From DATJCV01 sp963707665 (GTDB taxonomy: Bacteria; Pseudomonadota; Gammaproteobacteria; Burkholderiales; Burkholderiaceae_D), in the NCBI GenBank assembly GCA_963707665.1, contig CAVPQU010000011.1, positions 310,001 through 374,000 of the forward strand: a stretch of DNA of 64,000 nucleotides, in the 5' to 3' direction. A model generated the notes under the pieces. That model had not been told where the DNA came from and ran no database searches. It worked only from the letters and a program-made list of their open reading frames with translations. Shown in pieces: positions 18,786 to 28,242 of this stretch. Both the position numbers and the translations under genes were made by a program. Numbering within the stretch: the first letter of the stretch is position 1; each line of letters begins with the position of its first letter.

Positions 18786-19089
18786 GGAGCGCCAATTGAT
18801 CCAACTCGCCGAGCGCTTGCAGGCAGCCAGCACGTCCAGTCATTGGCAGGCGCTGGCCAGTATCGATAACGAGCTGGCGCGGCTCTTGCCGGGCATGCAG
18901 ACGCAAGGCAGATGGTCGGCGCGCGAACAGGCCGCACTGTCTGCCGTGCGGCGCGCGCATCGGCTGGCATACGAAAACTGTCAGGCCGAGGCGGCCCGGC
19001 TCGGTAAGCACCTGGATGACATGCAGGCACGCAAGGAGGGCTGGATGGCTTACGCGATGAGCGATGGTTCCGCAGGAGAAAACGGATGA
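18778..19089 (+). CDS. fliT: FliT-like flagellar chaperone
   Basis: 103 residues, helical and charged (LAERLQAASTSSHWQALASI, then AVRRAHRLAYENCQAEAARL). FliT chaperones the cap protein FliD. Sequence conservation in this family is low, so the name rests on size, helical character and its position between fliS and fliK, matching LafD in lateral clusters. The ATG at 18778 overlaps the fliS end. Confidence 0.75.
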   Translation: MARERQLIQLAERLQAASTSSHWQALASIDNELARLLPGMQTQGRWSAREQAALSAVRRAHRLAYENCQAEAARLGKHLDDMQARKEGWMAYAMSDGSAGENG

Positions 19090-20156
19090 CGATTTCATTG
19101 CCCGCTGCCGCACCGTCGATGCCAGCTTCCAAGGTCAGCGCTGGTTCGAACCCAATGTTGGGCATGGCGACGCCAAGCGATATCAAGCTCGAGCGTTTCG
19201 CGCAATTACTGCTGCAATTGCCAGCACAGCTGACGCCGCTGGCGGCCGATGCTGACGGAGCACAGCAGACGGTGGCTCAGGTGCCGGCCGCCGCGACCGA
19301 ACAAGAATCAGGGGAAACCGCCGCGGCCGATTCAGAACTGCCAGGCATGACCGCACCGCTACTGGTGGCGTTTCTGGGCCTGCCGCAGCCGGCGTCGCAA
19401 TTGGCTGCAACTGGGGCTAGCGGCGCGGCCCCTTTGGCGACGGCCGCGCTGGATGCGGTGCGCGCGGCAAAGACGCCGTCTGCACCAGCGCCAAGCGCAA
19501 TACCATCGGTGGCACTGCCCAGTTCGCAACTGGGCAATGAAGCGAACGCCGGGTTGCCGTCGTCAGCTGCTGCCGCAGCGGCCGAAATCGCACCGCAGCC
19601 CAGCATGGCACGTGCATCGATGCCAATCATTGCCGATGCGCCAGTGCAGCTCAACGAGCGCCACGCCGTCAGTACCGCGCCCGCCCTCATCTGGTCGTCG
19701 CCCATCGTCAATGCCGGCGATAACGCGTTGCCGAGCGTGCGGCTGAACGGCACCGCGTCGCAATGGCAGCAACCGTTGCGGCACGCGCTCGGCGAACAGT
19801 TGCAATTACAGGTCGCACGCGGCAGCGAACAGGCGGTGATCCGGCTCTCACCACCGATGCTGGGGCACATCGACATTTCAATCCGGCATGAAGCCGGTGT
19901 CTTGCAAGTGCACATGAGCGCCAGCAACAACGAGGTGCTGCGCCAGCTGCAGGGAATTGGCGACAGCTTGCGGCAGGATCTGTCGCAACGTCAATACAAC
20001 GATGTCTCGGTCGTGGTGGCGGCGCAAACGCGCCACAACGACGGCGATGGGCGGCAACGACAGGGAGGCGAGCAGCGCGAACAGCGGCCGGGGCAGGCGC
20101 TGGCTGAGGCCGATCTGGGCAGTAGCGCGTTTGTCCTTCCCACCGATAGCGAGTAA
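19086..20156 (+). CDS. fliK: Flagellar hook-length control protein FliK
   Basis: 356 residues. The N-terminal two thirds are Ala/Pro-rich and of low complexity, as in FliK rulers. The C-terminal FliK_C domain is clear (about residues 230-320): LQLQVARGSEQAVIRLSPPM, LGHIDISIRHEAGVLQVHMS, then a helix and NDVSVVVAAQ. It ends hook growth by switching FlhB. Overlaps fliT by 4 bases; matches LafE of lateral systems. Confidence 0.9.
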   Translation: MTISLPAAAPSMPASKVSAGSNPMLGMATPSDIKLERFAQLLLQLPAQLTPLAADADGAQQTVAQVPAAATEQESGETAAADSELPGMTAPLLVAFLGLPQPASQLAATGASGAAPLATAALDAVRAAKTPSAPAPSAIPSVALPSSQLGNEANAGLPSSAAAAAAEIAPQPSMARASMPIIADAPVQLNERHAVSTAPALIWSSPIVNAGDNALPSVRLNGTASQWQQPLRHALGEQLQLQVARGSEQAVIRLSPPMLGHIDISIRHEAGVLQVHMSASNNEVLRQLQGIGDSLRQDLSQRQYNDVSVVVAAQTRHNDGDGRQRQGGEQREQRPGQALAEADLGSSAFVLPTDSE

Positions 20157-20167
20157 GTGAGCAATAG

Positions 20168-20647
20168 ATGAGAAAAACAAAATTGATCATGGCATTTATT
20201 CTGGTGGGCAGCATCACTGCGGCGGCTGGCGGTGCAGCTGCGTGGTGGAGTCTACAGGGCAAGTCGGCAACCTCGGCGGTGACCGGCAAGAAGGGTGAAG
20301 AGCCGAGGAAAAGCGATGACCCGAAGATTGTGCGCAAGTACGTGACGCTGGAAAAAGTAGTGGTGATGTTGCATCGCAACCCTGGTGATACCAGCGCGCA
20401 CTACCTGGCGGCCGATTTGGTCTTCAAGACTACCGAGGGCAGGGAGAAGATGACCAAGGAACATCTGCCGTTGCTGCGCAGCGTGGCGGTGCGCGCCTTG
20501 TCGGCGCTACCGATGGAAAAGGCCGAACTCATGTCAGTCGACCAGTTTGCCGCCGAGATCGATCGCGCGCTGAGTGCCAGTTACGCGCGCGATCAGCGCG
20601 AAAAACCATTTTCCGAAGTCATGATCGGCAAGCTCATCATTGAGTGA
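20168..20647 (+). CDS. fliL: Flagellar basal-body-associated protein FliL
   Basis: 159 residues: a short cytoplasmic start, one membrane helix (about 8-27, IMAFILVGSITAAAGGAAAWW), and a periplasmic domain with YVTLEKVVVMLHRNPGDTSA and HYLAADLVFKTTEGREK. FliL surrounds the stator and supports torque. Matches LafF. Overlaps fliA by 8 bases. Confidence 0.88.
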   Translation: MRKTKLIMAFILVGSITAAAGGAAAWWSLQGKSATSAVTGKKGEEPRKSDDPKIVRKYVTLEKVVVMLHRNPGDTSAHYLAADLVFKTTEGREKMTKEHLPLLRSVAVRALSALPMEKAELMSVDQFAAEIDRALSASYARDQREKPFSEVMIGKLIIE

Positions 20648-21380
20648 CCTGATGCCGCTGCACGCCGAATATGAGGCCGAATACGCCGAGTGCGTAGCCA
20701 TTCCGGCGGTACGTGGCGCGGAGGCGGAGTGGCGCGATCTGCAGGCCTACCTGCCGCTGGTCAAGCGCATTGTGCGTCAGCTCAATTCGCAGGTGGCGGG
20801 TGCAATTGATCGCGACGACATGGAGCAGATCGGCCTGATGGGTTTGCTGGAGGCCTTGCGGCGGTATGGCGTCCCGGATACCGCTTTCGGCGGCTACGCT
20901 GCGCTGCGCATCCGCGGTGCGATTCTAGATGAGTTGCGGCGCCAGGATTGGCGGCCGCGCACGGTGCGTCAGCAAAGCCACCGGCTGCGTGACGGCGTGC
21001 GCGCATTGCGGCGCCGCCTCGGGCGCGAGCCGACCGAAGCTGAAGTTATCCAGGCGCTTGGCATCACGGCCGAGGCTTGGCACGAACACATGCTGGACGA
21101 AAACGCCGAGTTGATCGGCAGTTTTGACGACCTGATCCAGGAAATGGGGGGAATGCTGGAGCATTCCCTTAATCCGGAAGATCAATTGATCCTGCGTCGC
21201 AGCCTGGAGCAGGCGCTGCTGCAGCTGGACGAGCGCGAACAGCGCGTGGTGCAGATGTATTACGAATTTGAACTCAGCTACAAGGAAATCGCTGCCGTGC
21301 TCGATCTGACCGATGCCCGTGTATGCCAATTAAACAAGGGCGCGCTGCGGAAGATGAAAAGCTTCCTGCAGGAATCCTGA
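20640..21380 (+). CDS. fliA: Sigma-28 factor for flagellar genes (FliA/LafS)
   Basis: 246 residues. Region 2 reads YLPLVKRIVRQLNSQVAG and IDRDDMEQIGLMGLLEALRR, with the conserved AALRIRGAILDELRRQDW; region 4 reads ELSYKEIAAVLDLTDARVCQ and ends in a helix-turn-helix tail. It should drive late genes such as the flagellin and is held back by FlgM, encoded at 23411. It has overlaps fitting coupled translation with fliL. I could not place its promoters with certainty in this window. Confidence 0.93.
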   Translation: MSDLMPLHAEYEAEYAECVAIPAVRGAEAEWRDLQAYLPLVKRIVRQLNSQVAGAIDRDDMEQIGLMGLLEALRRYGVPDTAFGGYAALRIRGAILDELRRQDWRPRTVRQQSHRLRDGVRALRRRLGREPTEAEVIQALGITAEAWHEHMLDENAELIGSFDDLIQEMGGMLEHSLNPEDQLILRRSLEQALLQLDEREQRVVQMYYEFELSYKEIAAVLDLTDARVCQLNKGALRKMKSFLQES

Positions 21381-21406
21381 CCGACCACGCAAAGGAAACA
21401 AGAAAC

Positions 21407-22336
21407 ATGCAACAAATTTTGGGAATATTCATCGTGCTGGGGTGCGTATTCGGCGGTTTTGCGCTGGGCGGCGGCACCTTGTACGCGATCTGGCAGCCGA
21501 TTGAATTACTGATCATTGCCGGTGCCGGGCTGGGCGCCATGGTACTCGGCAATCCTCGTCACGTGCTTCACGAAATGCTGGTGCAACTACGCAAGATCAT
21601 CACGATGCGCAAGCAGGGTTCCGAATTCCAGCGCCAGTTGCTGCTGCTGATGTATGAATTGCTGCAGACCGCCGCCGGCGGCTTGAAAGCACTTGATGCG
21701 CACGTGGAGGCTCCGCGCGAGAGCGAGCTGTTCCAGCGCTATCCACTGATTTTGGAAGAGCCGAAGCTGATCGCTTTCATTGTTGATAATTTCCGCTTGA
21801 TGGCGATGGGAAAAATCAACAATCATGAACTGGAAGGTGTGCTGGAACAAGAGCTCGAAGCAATTCATGATGAACTGACGCAACCATCCAAATCGATGAA
21901 TAAGATCGCCGAAGCGATGCCCGGTTTCGGCATCCTGGCGGCGGTACTGGGTATTGTGATGGCGATGAACACGGTTAGCGAGGGGGCCAGCGCGTCGGAA
22001 ATTGCCGAGGCTGTAGCGGCCGCGATGGTTGGAACCTTCATCGGCATTTTCTTTTGCTACGGCGTCCTCGACCCGATCAGCAACATGATGAAGCAACTCG
22101 TGAATCAGGAAATATCGACGCTCGAATGTGTCAAGGTGGTGCTGGTGACGCATGTATCCGGCAAGCCAGCCTTGCTGTCAATCGACGCCGGTCGCCGCTT
22201 GGTGCAACTCAACATCAAGCCAAGCTTTGCACAATTGGAAGGCTGGATCGACGCGCTGGAGGCGGCCGGCGAAGCCGGCGACCCTCCGGCCACGCCACAA
22301 CGCAGGGCAGGGGATCGGCGTGCTCAACCAGCATAA
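21407..22336 (+). CDS. motA: Motor stator protein MotA (LafT-like)
   Basis: 309 residues from the ATG at 21407, which has AAAGGAAA upstream. Inner-membrane stator channel with four helices: two near the N-terminus (ILGIFIVLGCVFGGFALGGG and IELLIIAGAGLGAMVLG) and two after a cytoplasmic loop (MPGFGILAAVLGIVMAMNTV and AAAMVGTFIGIFFCYGVLDP). The loop holds charged residues that face FliG. Overlaps motB by 17 bases. Confidence 0.94.
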   Translation: MQQILGIFIVLGCVFGGFALGGGTLYAIWQPIELLIIAGAGLGAMVLGNPRHVLHEMLVQLRKIITMRKQGSEFQRQLLLLMYELLQTAAGGLKALDAHVEAPRESELFQRYPLILEEPKLIAFIVDNFRLMAMGKINNHELEGVLEQELEAIHDELTQPSKSMNKIAEAMPGFGILAAVLGIVMAMNTVSEGASASEIAEAVAAAMVGTFIGIFFCYGVLDPISNMMKQLVNQEISTLECVKVVLVTHVSGKPALLSIDAGRRLVQLNIKPSFAQLEGWIDALEAAGEAGDPPATPQRRAGDRRAQPA

Positions 22337-23318
22337 ACAGGAAAAGCGTGACCAGGCGGTCATCAAGCGTGGTGGCCGCAAGCATCACGCTGAAGAGCAC
22401 GGCAGTGCGTGGAAAGTCGCGTTCGCCGATTTTTGCCTGGCGCTGATGTGCCTGTTCCTGGTGTTGTGGGTAATGGCGGCGCGGCAACAGGAAGCGATCC
22501 AGGAAATCATGCGTTCGTCCGAGGCCAGCCGCATGAACGAAGGACAGGGCATCATGCCGGAAACGTTCGGCGGCCCACGCGGAAGCCTGATAGAGCGGCT
22601 GCCGATACTGCGCTCGGGCGACCCCAGCGAGGGACGTCAGCGCATGAATAATAGGGCGATGAGTCCGAACGGTGAGTCGTTCACCAAGACGCGTTACGAA
22701 TCCGCCAGCGATTTGCAGGCGTTGTCGCGCTTGCTGGCGAGTTTGAGCGCGGACGCCGGGCTCAGCAGCAACCTGCAAACCATCATTACACCTTACGGTT
22801 TGCGGGTGATGTTGCACGACACCGACCGGCAAGGCATGTTTGTGCGAGGCAGTGCGGTACCGACCGACCCCTTCAAAAATTTGTTGCGCAAAATAGGTCC
22901 GCTGTTTGCACAGATGGAAAACCAGATTCTGATTGTAGGGCATACCGACTCGCTGCAGTATGCCAACCAGGATTACGCGGCCTTCTCCAACTGGACTCTG
23001 TCGAGCAACCGGGCGATGGCGGCGCGTTCGAATCTGCTTGTCGGGCACATGCCTGCCGACAGCATCCTGCAAGTGGTCGGCATGGCGGATCGTGCTCCAC
23101 TGGAGGTGAATGATCCCACTGCCAGTGTGAACCGCCGCATTGAATTGCTGGTTCTGACCAGCGGCCAGGCTGCATCGATCTCTGCAATGTTTGGTATGCC
23201 GGGTGACAGCGTGCGCCTCGTCGAAGATGTCGACCTGGCGTTCCCGGACCGTGACGCCCTGAAAAAACTACGCGACCTAATCACCCCAGCGAAAGGGGGC
23301 GCTACCCGTGCAAACTGA
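22320..23318 (+). CDS. motB: Motor stator protein MotB (LafU-like), proton type
   Basis: 332 residues from a GTG at 22320 with AGGGG upstream. One membrane helix with the proton-binding Asp in AFADFCLALMCLFLVLWVMA (about residues 38-57), a plug-like segment, then an OmpA-type peptidoglycan-binding domain (ILIVGHTDSLQYANQDYAAF, LSSNRAMAARSNLL, SVNRRIELLVL). The Asp context is closer to proton-driven than sodium-driven stators. Confidence 0.94.
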   Translation: MLNQHKQEKRDQAVIKRGGRKHHAEEHGSAWKVAFADFCLALMCLFLVLWVMAARQQEAIQEIMRSSEASRMNEGQGIMPETFGGPRGSLIERLPILRSGDPSEGRQRMNNRAMSPNGESFTKTRYESASDLQALSRLLASLSADAGLSSNLQTIITPYGLRVMLHDTDRQGMFVRGSAVPTDPFKNLLRKIGPLFAQMENQILIVGHTDSLQYANQDYAAFSNWTLSSNRAMAARSNLLVGHMPADSILQVVGMADRAPLEVNDPTASVNRRIELLVLTSGQAASISAMFGMPGDSVRLVEDVDLAFPDRDALKKLRDLITPAKGGATRAN

Positions 23319-23410
23319 ATCAGGCAATTGCAGAGCCGATATGCTCCGCGCGCCGCAGCGTGCCGAATGAGCGCCGATATGACATGCAAATCAGACAAAG
23401 AGGCCAACGA

Positions 23411-23698
23411 ATGAAAATCACAGCGGGAGCGTTGCCAGGTACCGGGCAGCTCAGCAAGGTTGCGGAAATCACGCCGACTGAGCCAGTCTCACCAGGCACA
23501 ACCGCGCCGGCGCAAGCGGATAGCGGAGTGTTGCAGTCGGCAGCGTTGCAGCCGGCGCTGGATACCCTGCGCGCGCTGCCGGATTTCGATCATGCCAAGG
23601 TTGCAGCACTGCGCGACGCGTTGCAAAAAGGTGAGGTGGCATTCGATCCGGCCCGTCTTGCGGGCCTGATTCAGCGTTTTCATGGTGGTGAGCGATGA
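23411..23698 (+). CDS. flgM: Anti-sigma-28 factor FlgM
   Basis: 95 residues from the ATG at 23411. The disordered N-terminal half (Thr/Pro/Ala) and the C-terminal sigma-binding helices (KVAALRDALQKGEVAFDPAR, LAGLIQRF) fit FlgM. It binds FliA until the hook is complete and is then exported. It follows motB after a 92-base gap and overlaps flgN by 4 bases. Confidence 0.85.
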   Translation: MKITAGALPGTGQLSKVAEITPTEPVSPGTTAPAQADSGVLQSAALQPALDTLRALPDFDHAKVAALRDALQKGEVAFDPARLAGLIQRFHGGER

Positions 23699-24114
23699 AC
23701 CGCAGCACGGCCTTGTCCAAGCTGATGCGTGGAGTCGGTGAAGACGTGCGCGATTACCAGACGCTGCGCAAGCTGCTTCAGCAACAGTTCGACGCAGCGC
23801 TGGCACATCAGACCGTGCATTTGAGCGGACTGGCCGAACGTATCACCGAAATGACCGGCGTACTCGAGCAACGCCGTTTGCAAAGGATCGATCTGGTCAG
23901 CGCGTTGTCGGGTACAGGCAGCAGCGTCGCTACTGCGTTTGCGCTGCTGACGGGAGCGCAGCACGAAACGGTGCAAGCCGGGTGGGGCGCCCTGGAAGCA
24001 CTGGTGCGCGAGTGCAAGGAATTGAATGAGCGCAACTGCCGCCTGATGATGGACCAGTACAGCATCATGCAACGGTTGCTGCATGGTGAGGAAGAGACCT
24101 ATGTTCCGGCCTGA
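23695..24114 (+). CDS. flgN: Flagellar export chaperone FlgN
   Basis: 139 residues, mostly helical, with an N-terminal run LMRGVGEDVRDYQTLRKLLQ and a C-terminal helix ALVRECKELNERNCRLMM like FlgN. It escorts the hook-filament junction proteins FlgK and FlgL. The family is weakly conserved; the call is supported by place after flgM, as in Flag-2 (lfgNM order swapped). Confidence 0.8.
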   Translation: MNRSTALSKLMRGVGEDVRDYQTLRKLLQQQFDAALAHQTVHLSGLAERITEMTGVLEQRRLQRIDLVSALSGTGSSVATAFALLTGAQHETVQAGWGALEALVRECKELNERNCRLMMDQYSIMQRLLHGEEETYVPA

Positions 24115-24805
24115 TTTCGGGTTGCGTCCGACTGCTCCAGCTACGCCGATGTCGCCGGTGCCGCCGGCGATGGCGCTCGGGAACGGCTTTGCCGGGTTGG
24201 TCGGCGAGGTGCGCGCCGATATCGACCAATTTATTGCGAACGGTTCGCAGACTGACGCATGGCCGTCGTTAAGCGTGGAGGGGCAAGCCATGCGCGCCCG
24301 TTTGCAGGGCACCAGCGCTATTGCCGTGAATGGAGCTGACGACGAAGCACGGCAGTCATTTTGGACATCGATAGCGCCGTGGGCGCGTGAAACCGGACAG
24401 CGTCTTGGGGTTGCTCCTGAACTGGTGGCGGCACACGCGGCACTGGAGTCCGGCTGGGGTCTGCGGCCGTTGCTGAGAGAGGACGGCAGCAATACCAATA
24501 ACCTGTTCGGCATCAAGGCTGGCGCGCATTGGCGCGGTGACGCCGCTCAGGCACTAACCACCGAATATATGGCGGATGGCGCGGTCAAGAAGAGTGAGAG
24601 TTTTCGCGGTTATCCGGACCAGGCTAGCGCGTTTCGCGACTACGCGCGATTGTTGCTGGAGAACCCGCGTTACGCCGCTGCGCTCAATACCGGCAACGAT
24701 GCACGTGCATTTGCACAGGGCTTGGCGCGCGGCGGCTACGCCACCGATCCGGCCTATGCCGACAAGCTGACGCGTGTCGCCAGCCGCTTTCAGGCGGGGA
24801 ACTAA
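24101..24805 (+). CDS. Stand-alone FlgJ-type peptidoglycan hydrolase
   Basis: 234 residues from the ATG at 24101, overlapping flgN by 14 bases. The C-terminal 150 residues are a glucosaminidase/muramidase domain: APELVAAHAALESGWGLRPL with the catalytic Glu, NNLFGIKAGAHWRGDAA, TEYMADGAVKKSESFRGYPD, then a final YATDPAYADKLTRV. This is the half that is fused to the rod-cap domain in gammaproteobacterial FlgJ. Here the rod-cap half is a different gene at 31571. It likely opens the cell wall for the rod. No signal peptide is seen, so it is probably exported by the flagellar channel like FlgJ. Confidence 0.88.
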   Translation: MFRPDFGLRPTAPATPMSPVPPAMALGNGFAGLVGEVRADIDQFIANGSQTDAWPSLSVEGQAMRARLQGTSAIAVNGADDEARQSFWTSIAPWARETGQRLGVAPELVAAHAALESGWGLRPLLREDGSNTNNLFGIKAGAHWRGDAAQALTTEYMADGAVKKSESFRGYPDQASAFRDYARLLLENPRYAAALNTGNDARAFAQGLARGGYATDPAYADKLTRVASRFQAGN

Positions 24806-25521
24806 GGAATGGTACGAGAAATTTCGACTGGCTCCACCGTGGTGTCCCCTAGCACGCGGGCACGGATGATCTGGCCGTTGCTAACGTTACGCACGCGGAT
24901 TACCGCATCGCGTGCACCGGCATCGAGCGCCTCGCCGGCGGCCGTGACTTCGATTGCGCCGCTGCGGGCGACGATGCCGACAGTCGCGCCGCGATGCACC
25001 AGCGTTGACCGAACCAACCAGGTTTCACGAACCACTTCGCCAGCGCGGGCGCTGCGGCGACTGCTCATGCCAAGCACGGCCTCCGGGCTGGTCAGCGTGC
25101 CGCTTACATTGGTTACGTCGCGCTGCGCCAGTACCACATCCGTGGCAGTGAGCTCATGGCCAGCCGGCAGCGCCACCGCAGCCACCAGCACGCTGGCTGT
25201 GATGCTGGCGCGCACGACGAATTCATGGCGCCAGCCGTCATCGCCGGGACAAGTTGCCGCAAAGCGCATGCGCCTGGCCTGCCGTGTATCGACCGCATTG
25301 ATCCGTAACGGCTGTCGGCATGCCAGCGGCGACCGATTGGGAGAAACCACGACGACATTGAATGCCGAATCCGACAAGCCGGAGCGTATGGCCTGTTCTT
25401 CCAGTAATTGTCGCGCGCTGCGTTTCACCTGTGTGGCGGCGTCACCGGCGACGGCACTAGAGGTTGCTGCGAGCAGCAAGAAAGACGCGGTTGTCAGTTT
25501 TATGGGGATCATTTTCAGCAT
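24802..25521 (-). CDS. flgA: P-ring assembly chaperone FlgA
   Basis: 239 residues from the ATG at 25521, giving a signal peptide (MIPIKLTTASFLLLAATSSAVAG-like, cleavage near residue 25). Periplasmic chaperone of FlgI. The C-terminal SAF-like domain has ALPAGHELTATDVVLAQRDV, RSARAGEVVRETWLV and ARSGAIEVTAAGEALDAGAR. It points away from flgB, which starts 41 bases beyond its start, and overlaps the muramidase stop by 4 bases. Confidence 0.93.
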   Translation of the reverse strand: MLKMIPIKLTTASFLLLAATSSAVAGDAATQVKRSARQLLEEQAIRSGLSDSAFNVVVVSPNRSPLACRQPLRINAVDTRQARRMRFAATCPGDDGWRHEFVVRASITASVLVAAVALPAGHELTATDVVLAQRDVTNVSGTLTSPEAVLGMSSRRSARAGEVVRETWLVRSTLVHRGATVGIVARSGAIEVTAAGEALDAGARDAVIRVRNVSNGQIIRARVLGDTTVEPVEISRTIP

Positions 25522-25562
25522 AGGCGGGACTTTAGCACCCGGTCCCAAACAGGAGGAAAGTC

Positions 25563-25928
25563 ATGAGTATTAATTTCAACGACGCATTAGGCATCCATCC
25601 GGATGCGCTGAAACTACGTGCCGACCGCACCAAGGTGCTGGCGGCAAACATTGCCAATGAAAACACGCCTGGTTTCCAGGCACGCGATATCGATTTCCGG
25701 ACCACGCTGCGGCAGGCTGGCGCCGAAGATCCAGCAGACCTGTTGCTCGATCCCGTTGACGAGGATCCGCTGTATCGGGTTCCTTTTCATCCCAGCAGAG
25801 ATGGCAACACAGTGGAAATCGGTGTTGAACAGGCAGCATTTTCACAAAATGCGTCGGACTTCCAGACCAGTCTGACTTTCCTCAACCTGAAACTCAGGGG
25901 GCTGGCAAAAGCGATTGCCGGACAATAA
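25563..25928 (+). CDS. flgB: Flagellar proximal rod protein FlgB
   Basis: 121 residues, with the rod signature near the start (DALKLRADRTKVLAANIANENTPGF) and NVRNPDFQ-like run ARDIDFRTTL. An AGGAGG-type site precedes the ATG. First gene of the rightward rod-hook operon flgBCDEFGHIJKL. Confidence 0.95.
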   Translation: MSINFNDALGIHPDALKLRADRTKVLAANIANENTPGFQARDIDFRTTLRQAGAEDPADLLLDPVDEDPLYRVPFHPSRDGNTVEIGVEQAAFSQNASDFQTSLTFLNLKLRGLAKAIAGQ

Positions 25929-25930
25929 AT

Positions 25931-26350
25931 ATGCCATTCAGAGATATCGCCAATATCGCCGGCTCCGCAATGACTGCGCAGACCGTGCGTTTGAACACAG
26001 TGGCCAGCAACCTCGCCAATGCCGACTCCGCGGCCGGCAGCGAAGGAGGCGCCTACCGCGCACGCAAGCCGGTGTTCGCCACCGTCGCCCGCGAAGCGTT
26101 TGCCGAGCACGATGCCGGCGGCCGGGTGCGGGTGCTGGATGTTGTGCAAAGCACCGAACCACTGCGCAGGGCGCACGAACCGGGCCATCCGATGGCCGAC
26201 GCGGAGGGGATGGTGTACTACTCCAACGTGAACCAGGTGGCCGAGATGACCGACATGATGTCGGCTTCGCGCGCCTTTGAAACCAACGTCGAGGTACTCG
26301 GGCGCATCAAGTCGATGCAACAGTCTCTCCTCAAACTCGGTGAAGGGTGA
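25931..26350 (+). CDS. flgC: Flagellar proximal rod protein FlgC
   Basis: 139 residues. The N-terminal rod motif reads TVRLNTVASNLANADSA and the C-terminal D0 helix reads MTDMMSASRAFETNVEVLGR. Starts two bases after the flgB stop. Confidence 0.95.
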   Translation: MPFRDIANIAGSAMTAQTVRLNTVASNLANADSAAGSEGGAYRARKPVFATVAREAFAEHDAGGRVRVLDVVQSTEPLRRAHEPGHPMADAEGMVYYSNVNQVAEMTDMMSASRAFETNVEVLGRIKSMQQSLLKLGEG

Positions 26351-26353
26351 TCA

Positions 26354-27028
26354 ATGCAAGCCAATCTCTTGACGGGCGGCCCGCAGAATCCCAGGGCCAG
26401 CGACAAGCCGGCCACCAATGCCAGCGCCACCTCGGATATGTTTACCAAACTGCTGGTGGCGCAGATCCGCAACCAAGACCCGCTGGCGCCGACCGACCCA
26501 AGCGACTTCGTCAATCAGCTGGCACAGCTGAGCCAGACCGAATCACTGCAAAGCCTCGCTACCCTCACCAGCAACAACGCCAGCGTGCTGCAAAGCCTGC
26601 AAGTGCTGGCGCTGGGGGCACAGGTCGGTTCGCAGGTGACGGTCAGCACGACCAGCGTGACGCTTGCTGCAGAACCAATCAACGGGACCGTCACGCTAGC
26701 CAGTTCCGCTGCGCGGACGACGCTGGTTCTGACCGGCATGGACGGCGTCAAGCACAACATCGAACTCGGTACGCAAGGCGCCGGCGACGTGCCGTTCACA
26801 ATCGATCCCGTGGCGCTGGGTCTGCCGCCAGGTCAATATGCAATGCAGGTCGATACCGACAGCGCCAGCACAGCATTGATCGGGATCACCGGCAAACTGA
26901 ATAGCGTCAAGCTCTCCAGTACCGGCAATGTGGTGCTCGATGTCGCCGGGCTGGGCGAGGTAGCACCATACGCCGTCACCGCTTTCAACGGCCAAGTGGC
27001 CGCCGCATCCATTACCGCCTCCAACTGA
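26354..27028 (+). CDS. flgD: Hook cap protein FlgD
   Basis: 224 residues. The conserved N-terminus holds DMFTKLLVAQIRNQDPLAP and DFVNQLAQLSQTESLQSL; the C-terminal part is beta-rich with Ig-like features (LVLTGMDGVKHNIELG, TAFNGQVAAASI). It caps the hook during growth and is later replaced by FlgK. Confidence 0.94.
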   Translation: MQANLLTGGPQNPRASDKPATNASATSDMFTKLLVAQIRNQDPLAPTDPSDFVNQLAQLSQTESLQSLATLTSNNASVLQSLQVLALGAQVGSQVTVSTTSVTLAAEPINGTVTLASSAARTTLVLTGMDGVKHNIELGTQGAGDVPFTIDPVALGLPPGQYAMQVDTDSASTALIGITGKLNSVKLSSTGNVVLDVAGLGEVAPYAVTAFNGQVAAASITASN

Positions 27029-27041
27029 AAGGAAACCCGTC

Positions 27042-28232
27042 ATGAGTTTCGATATCGCCCTGTCCGGCATCCAGGCCATCAATTCCCAACTCACCACCAT
27101 TAGCAACAACATCGCTAATTCCGGCACGTTCGGCTTCAAATCCAGCCGCGCCAATTTCTCGTCAATGTATGCCGGCACCCAGCCGACCGGAACCGAAATT
27201 GGTTCCATTACACAAAGCATCGCGCTCGGCGGTGGCGTGCTGAATACCGGCGGCTCGATGGATGCCTCGATCAAAGGCCGTGGTTTTTTTGTCAGCAAGG
27301 ATACGGCGGGCACCATCCTGTACAGCCGGGTCGGCATCTTCAATACCGACAAGGATGGCTACGTCACCGACAGCTTCGGGCGTCGAGCGCAGGGTTATGT
27401 TGCCATGCCAGGCAACACGACGCTTGGCCCAATGGGAGACCTGAGGGTGCCGGTCGGCCAGATCCCGGCCAGCGCCAGCACCAGCCTGGATTATGTCGGC
27501 AACCTGTCGGCCGACTGGACCGTACCTACAACCGCAGTTTTTGATCCAACCGATACAACCAGCTTCAACAGCTCGGTGGTGACGGAAGTATTCGACTCGC
27601 TCGGTAGCAAACATAGCGTAACGCAGTATTTCATCAAGACGGGGTCCAATCAGGTCGAAGCACGTTACACCTTTGACGGTGCCGAGTTGGTGGGTATCAC
27701 TACGCCCCTAAATTTCGACACCAATGGGCTGCTTACCGCGCCGACTGGTCCGACGACGATTGCGCTTGGCGCACCGCCGGGAGCGGCAGCGATGTCGATC
27801 GACATCAGCTATGCCGGCACCACGCAATTTGCCGGCGAAGCGACTTCCACCACCAACGCCGCTAACGGCTACGCAGCCGGTGCGCTGACAGGCGTGCAGA
27901 TCAGTGAAGACGGCTCGGTGATGGCAACTTACAGCAACAGCCAGAAGCAAAGCGTCGGCACACTGGCACTGGCAACCTTCGCTAACGAAGGTGCGCTGGA
28001 GACGGTTAGCGACACCAGTTGGGTCTCGACCAACGCATCTGGCAACGCCCTGTATTCGACGCCTGGCCGTGGCATGACGGGCACCTTGACCATTGGCGCG
28101 CTGGAGCAATCCAACGTCGACATCACGTCCGAGCTGGTCAATCTGATGACATCGCAGAGGAATTATCAGGCCAACTCGAAAGTCATCTCGACTGAAAACG
28201 CGATGATGCAGTCGCTGATGCAAGCGCTATAA
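27042..28232 (+). CDS. flgE: Flagellar hook protein FlgE
   Basis: 396 residues. The start MSFDIALSGIQAINSQLTTI with NNIANSGTFGFKSSRANF is the hook signature; the middle is the variable hook domain; the end ITSELVNLMTSQRNYQANSK with a final helix is the D0 domain. Its length equals that of other short hooks. RBS AAGGAAA precedes the ATG. Confidence 0.95.
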   Translation: MSFDIALSGIQAINSQLTTISNNIANSGTFGFKSSRANFSSMYAGTQPTGTEIGSITQSIALGGGVLNTGGSMDASIKGRGFFVSKDTAGTILYSRVGIFNTDKDGYVTDSFGRRAQGYVAMPGNTTLGPMGDLRVPVGQIPASASTSLDYVGNLSADWTVPTTAVFDPTDTTSFNSSVVTEVFDSLGSKHSVTQYFIKTGSNQVEARYTFDGAELVGITTPLNFDTNGLLTAPTGPTTIALGAPPGAAAMSIDISYAGTTQFAGEATSTTNAANGYAAGALTGVQISEDGSVMATYSNSQKQSVGTLALATFANEGALETVSDTSWVSTNASGNALYSTPGRGMTGTLTIGALEQSNVDITSELVNLMTSQRNYQANSKVISTENAMMQSLMQAL

Positions 28233-28242
28233 CGGAGCCTGT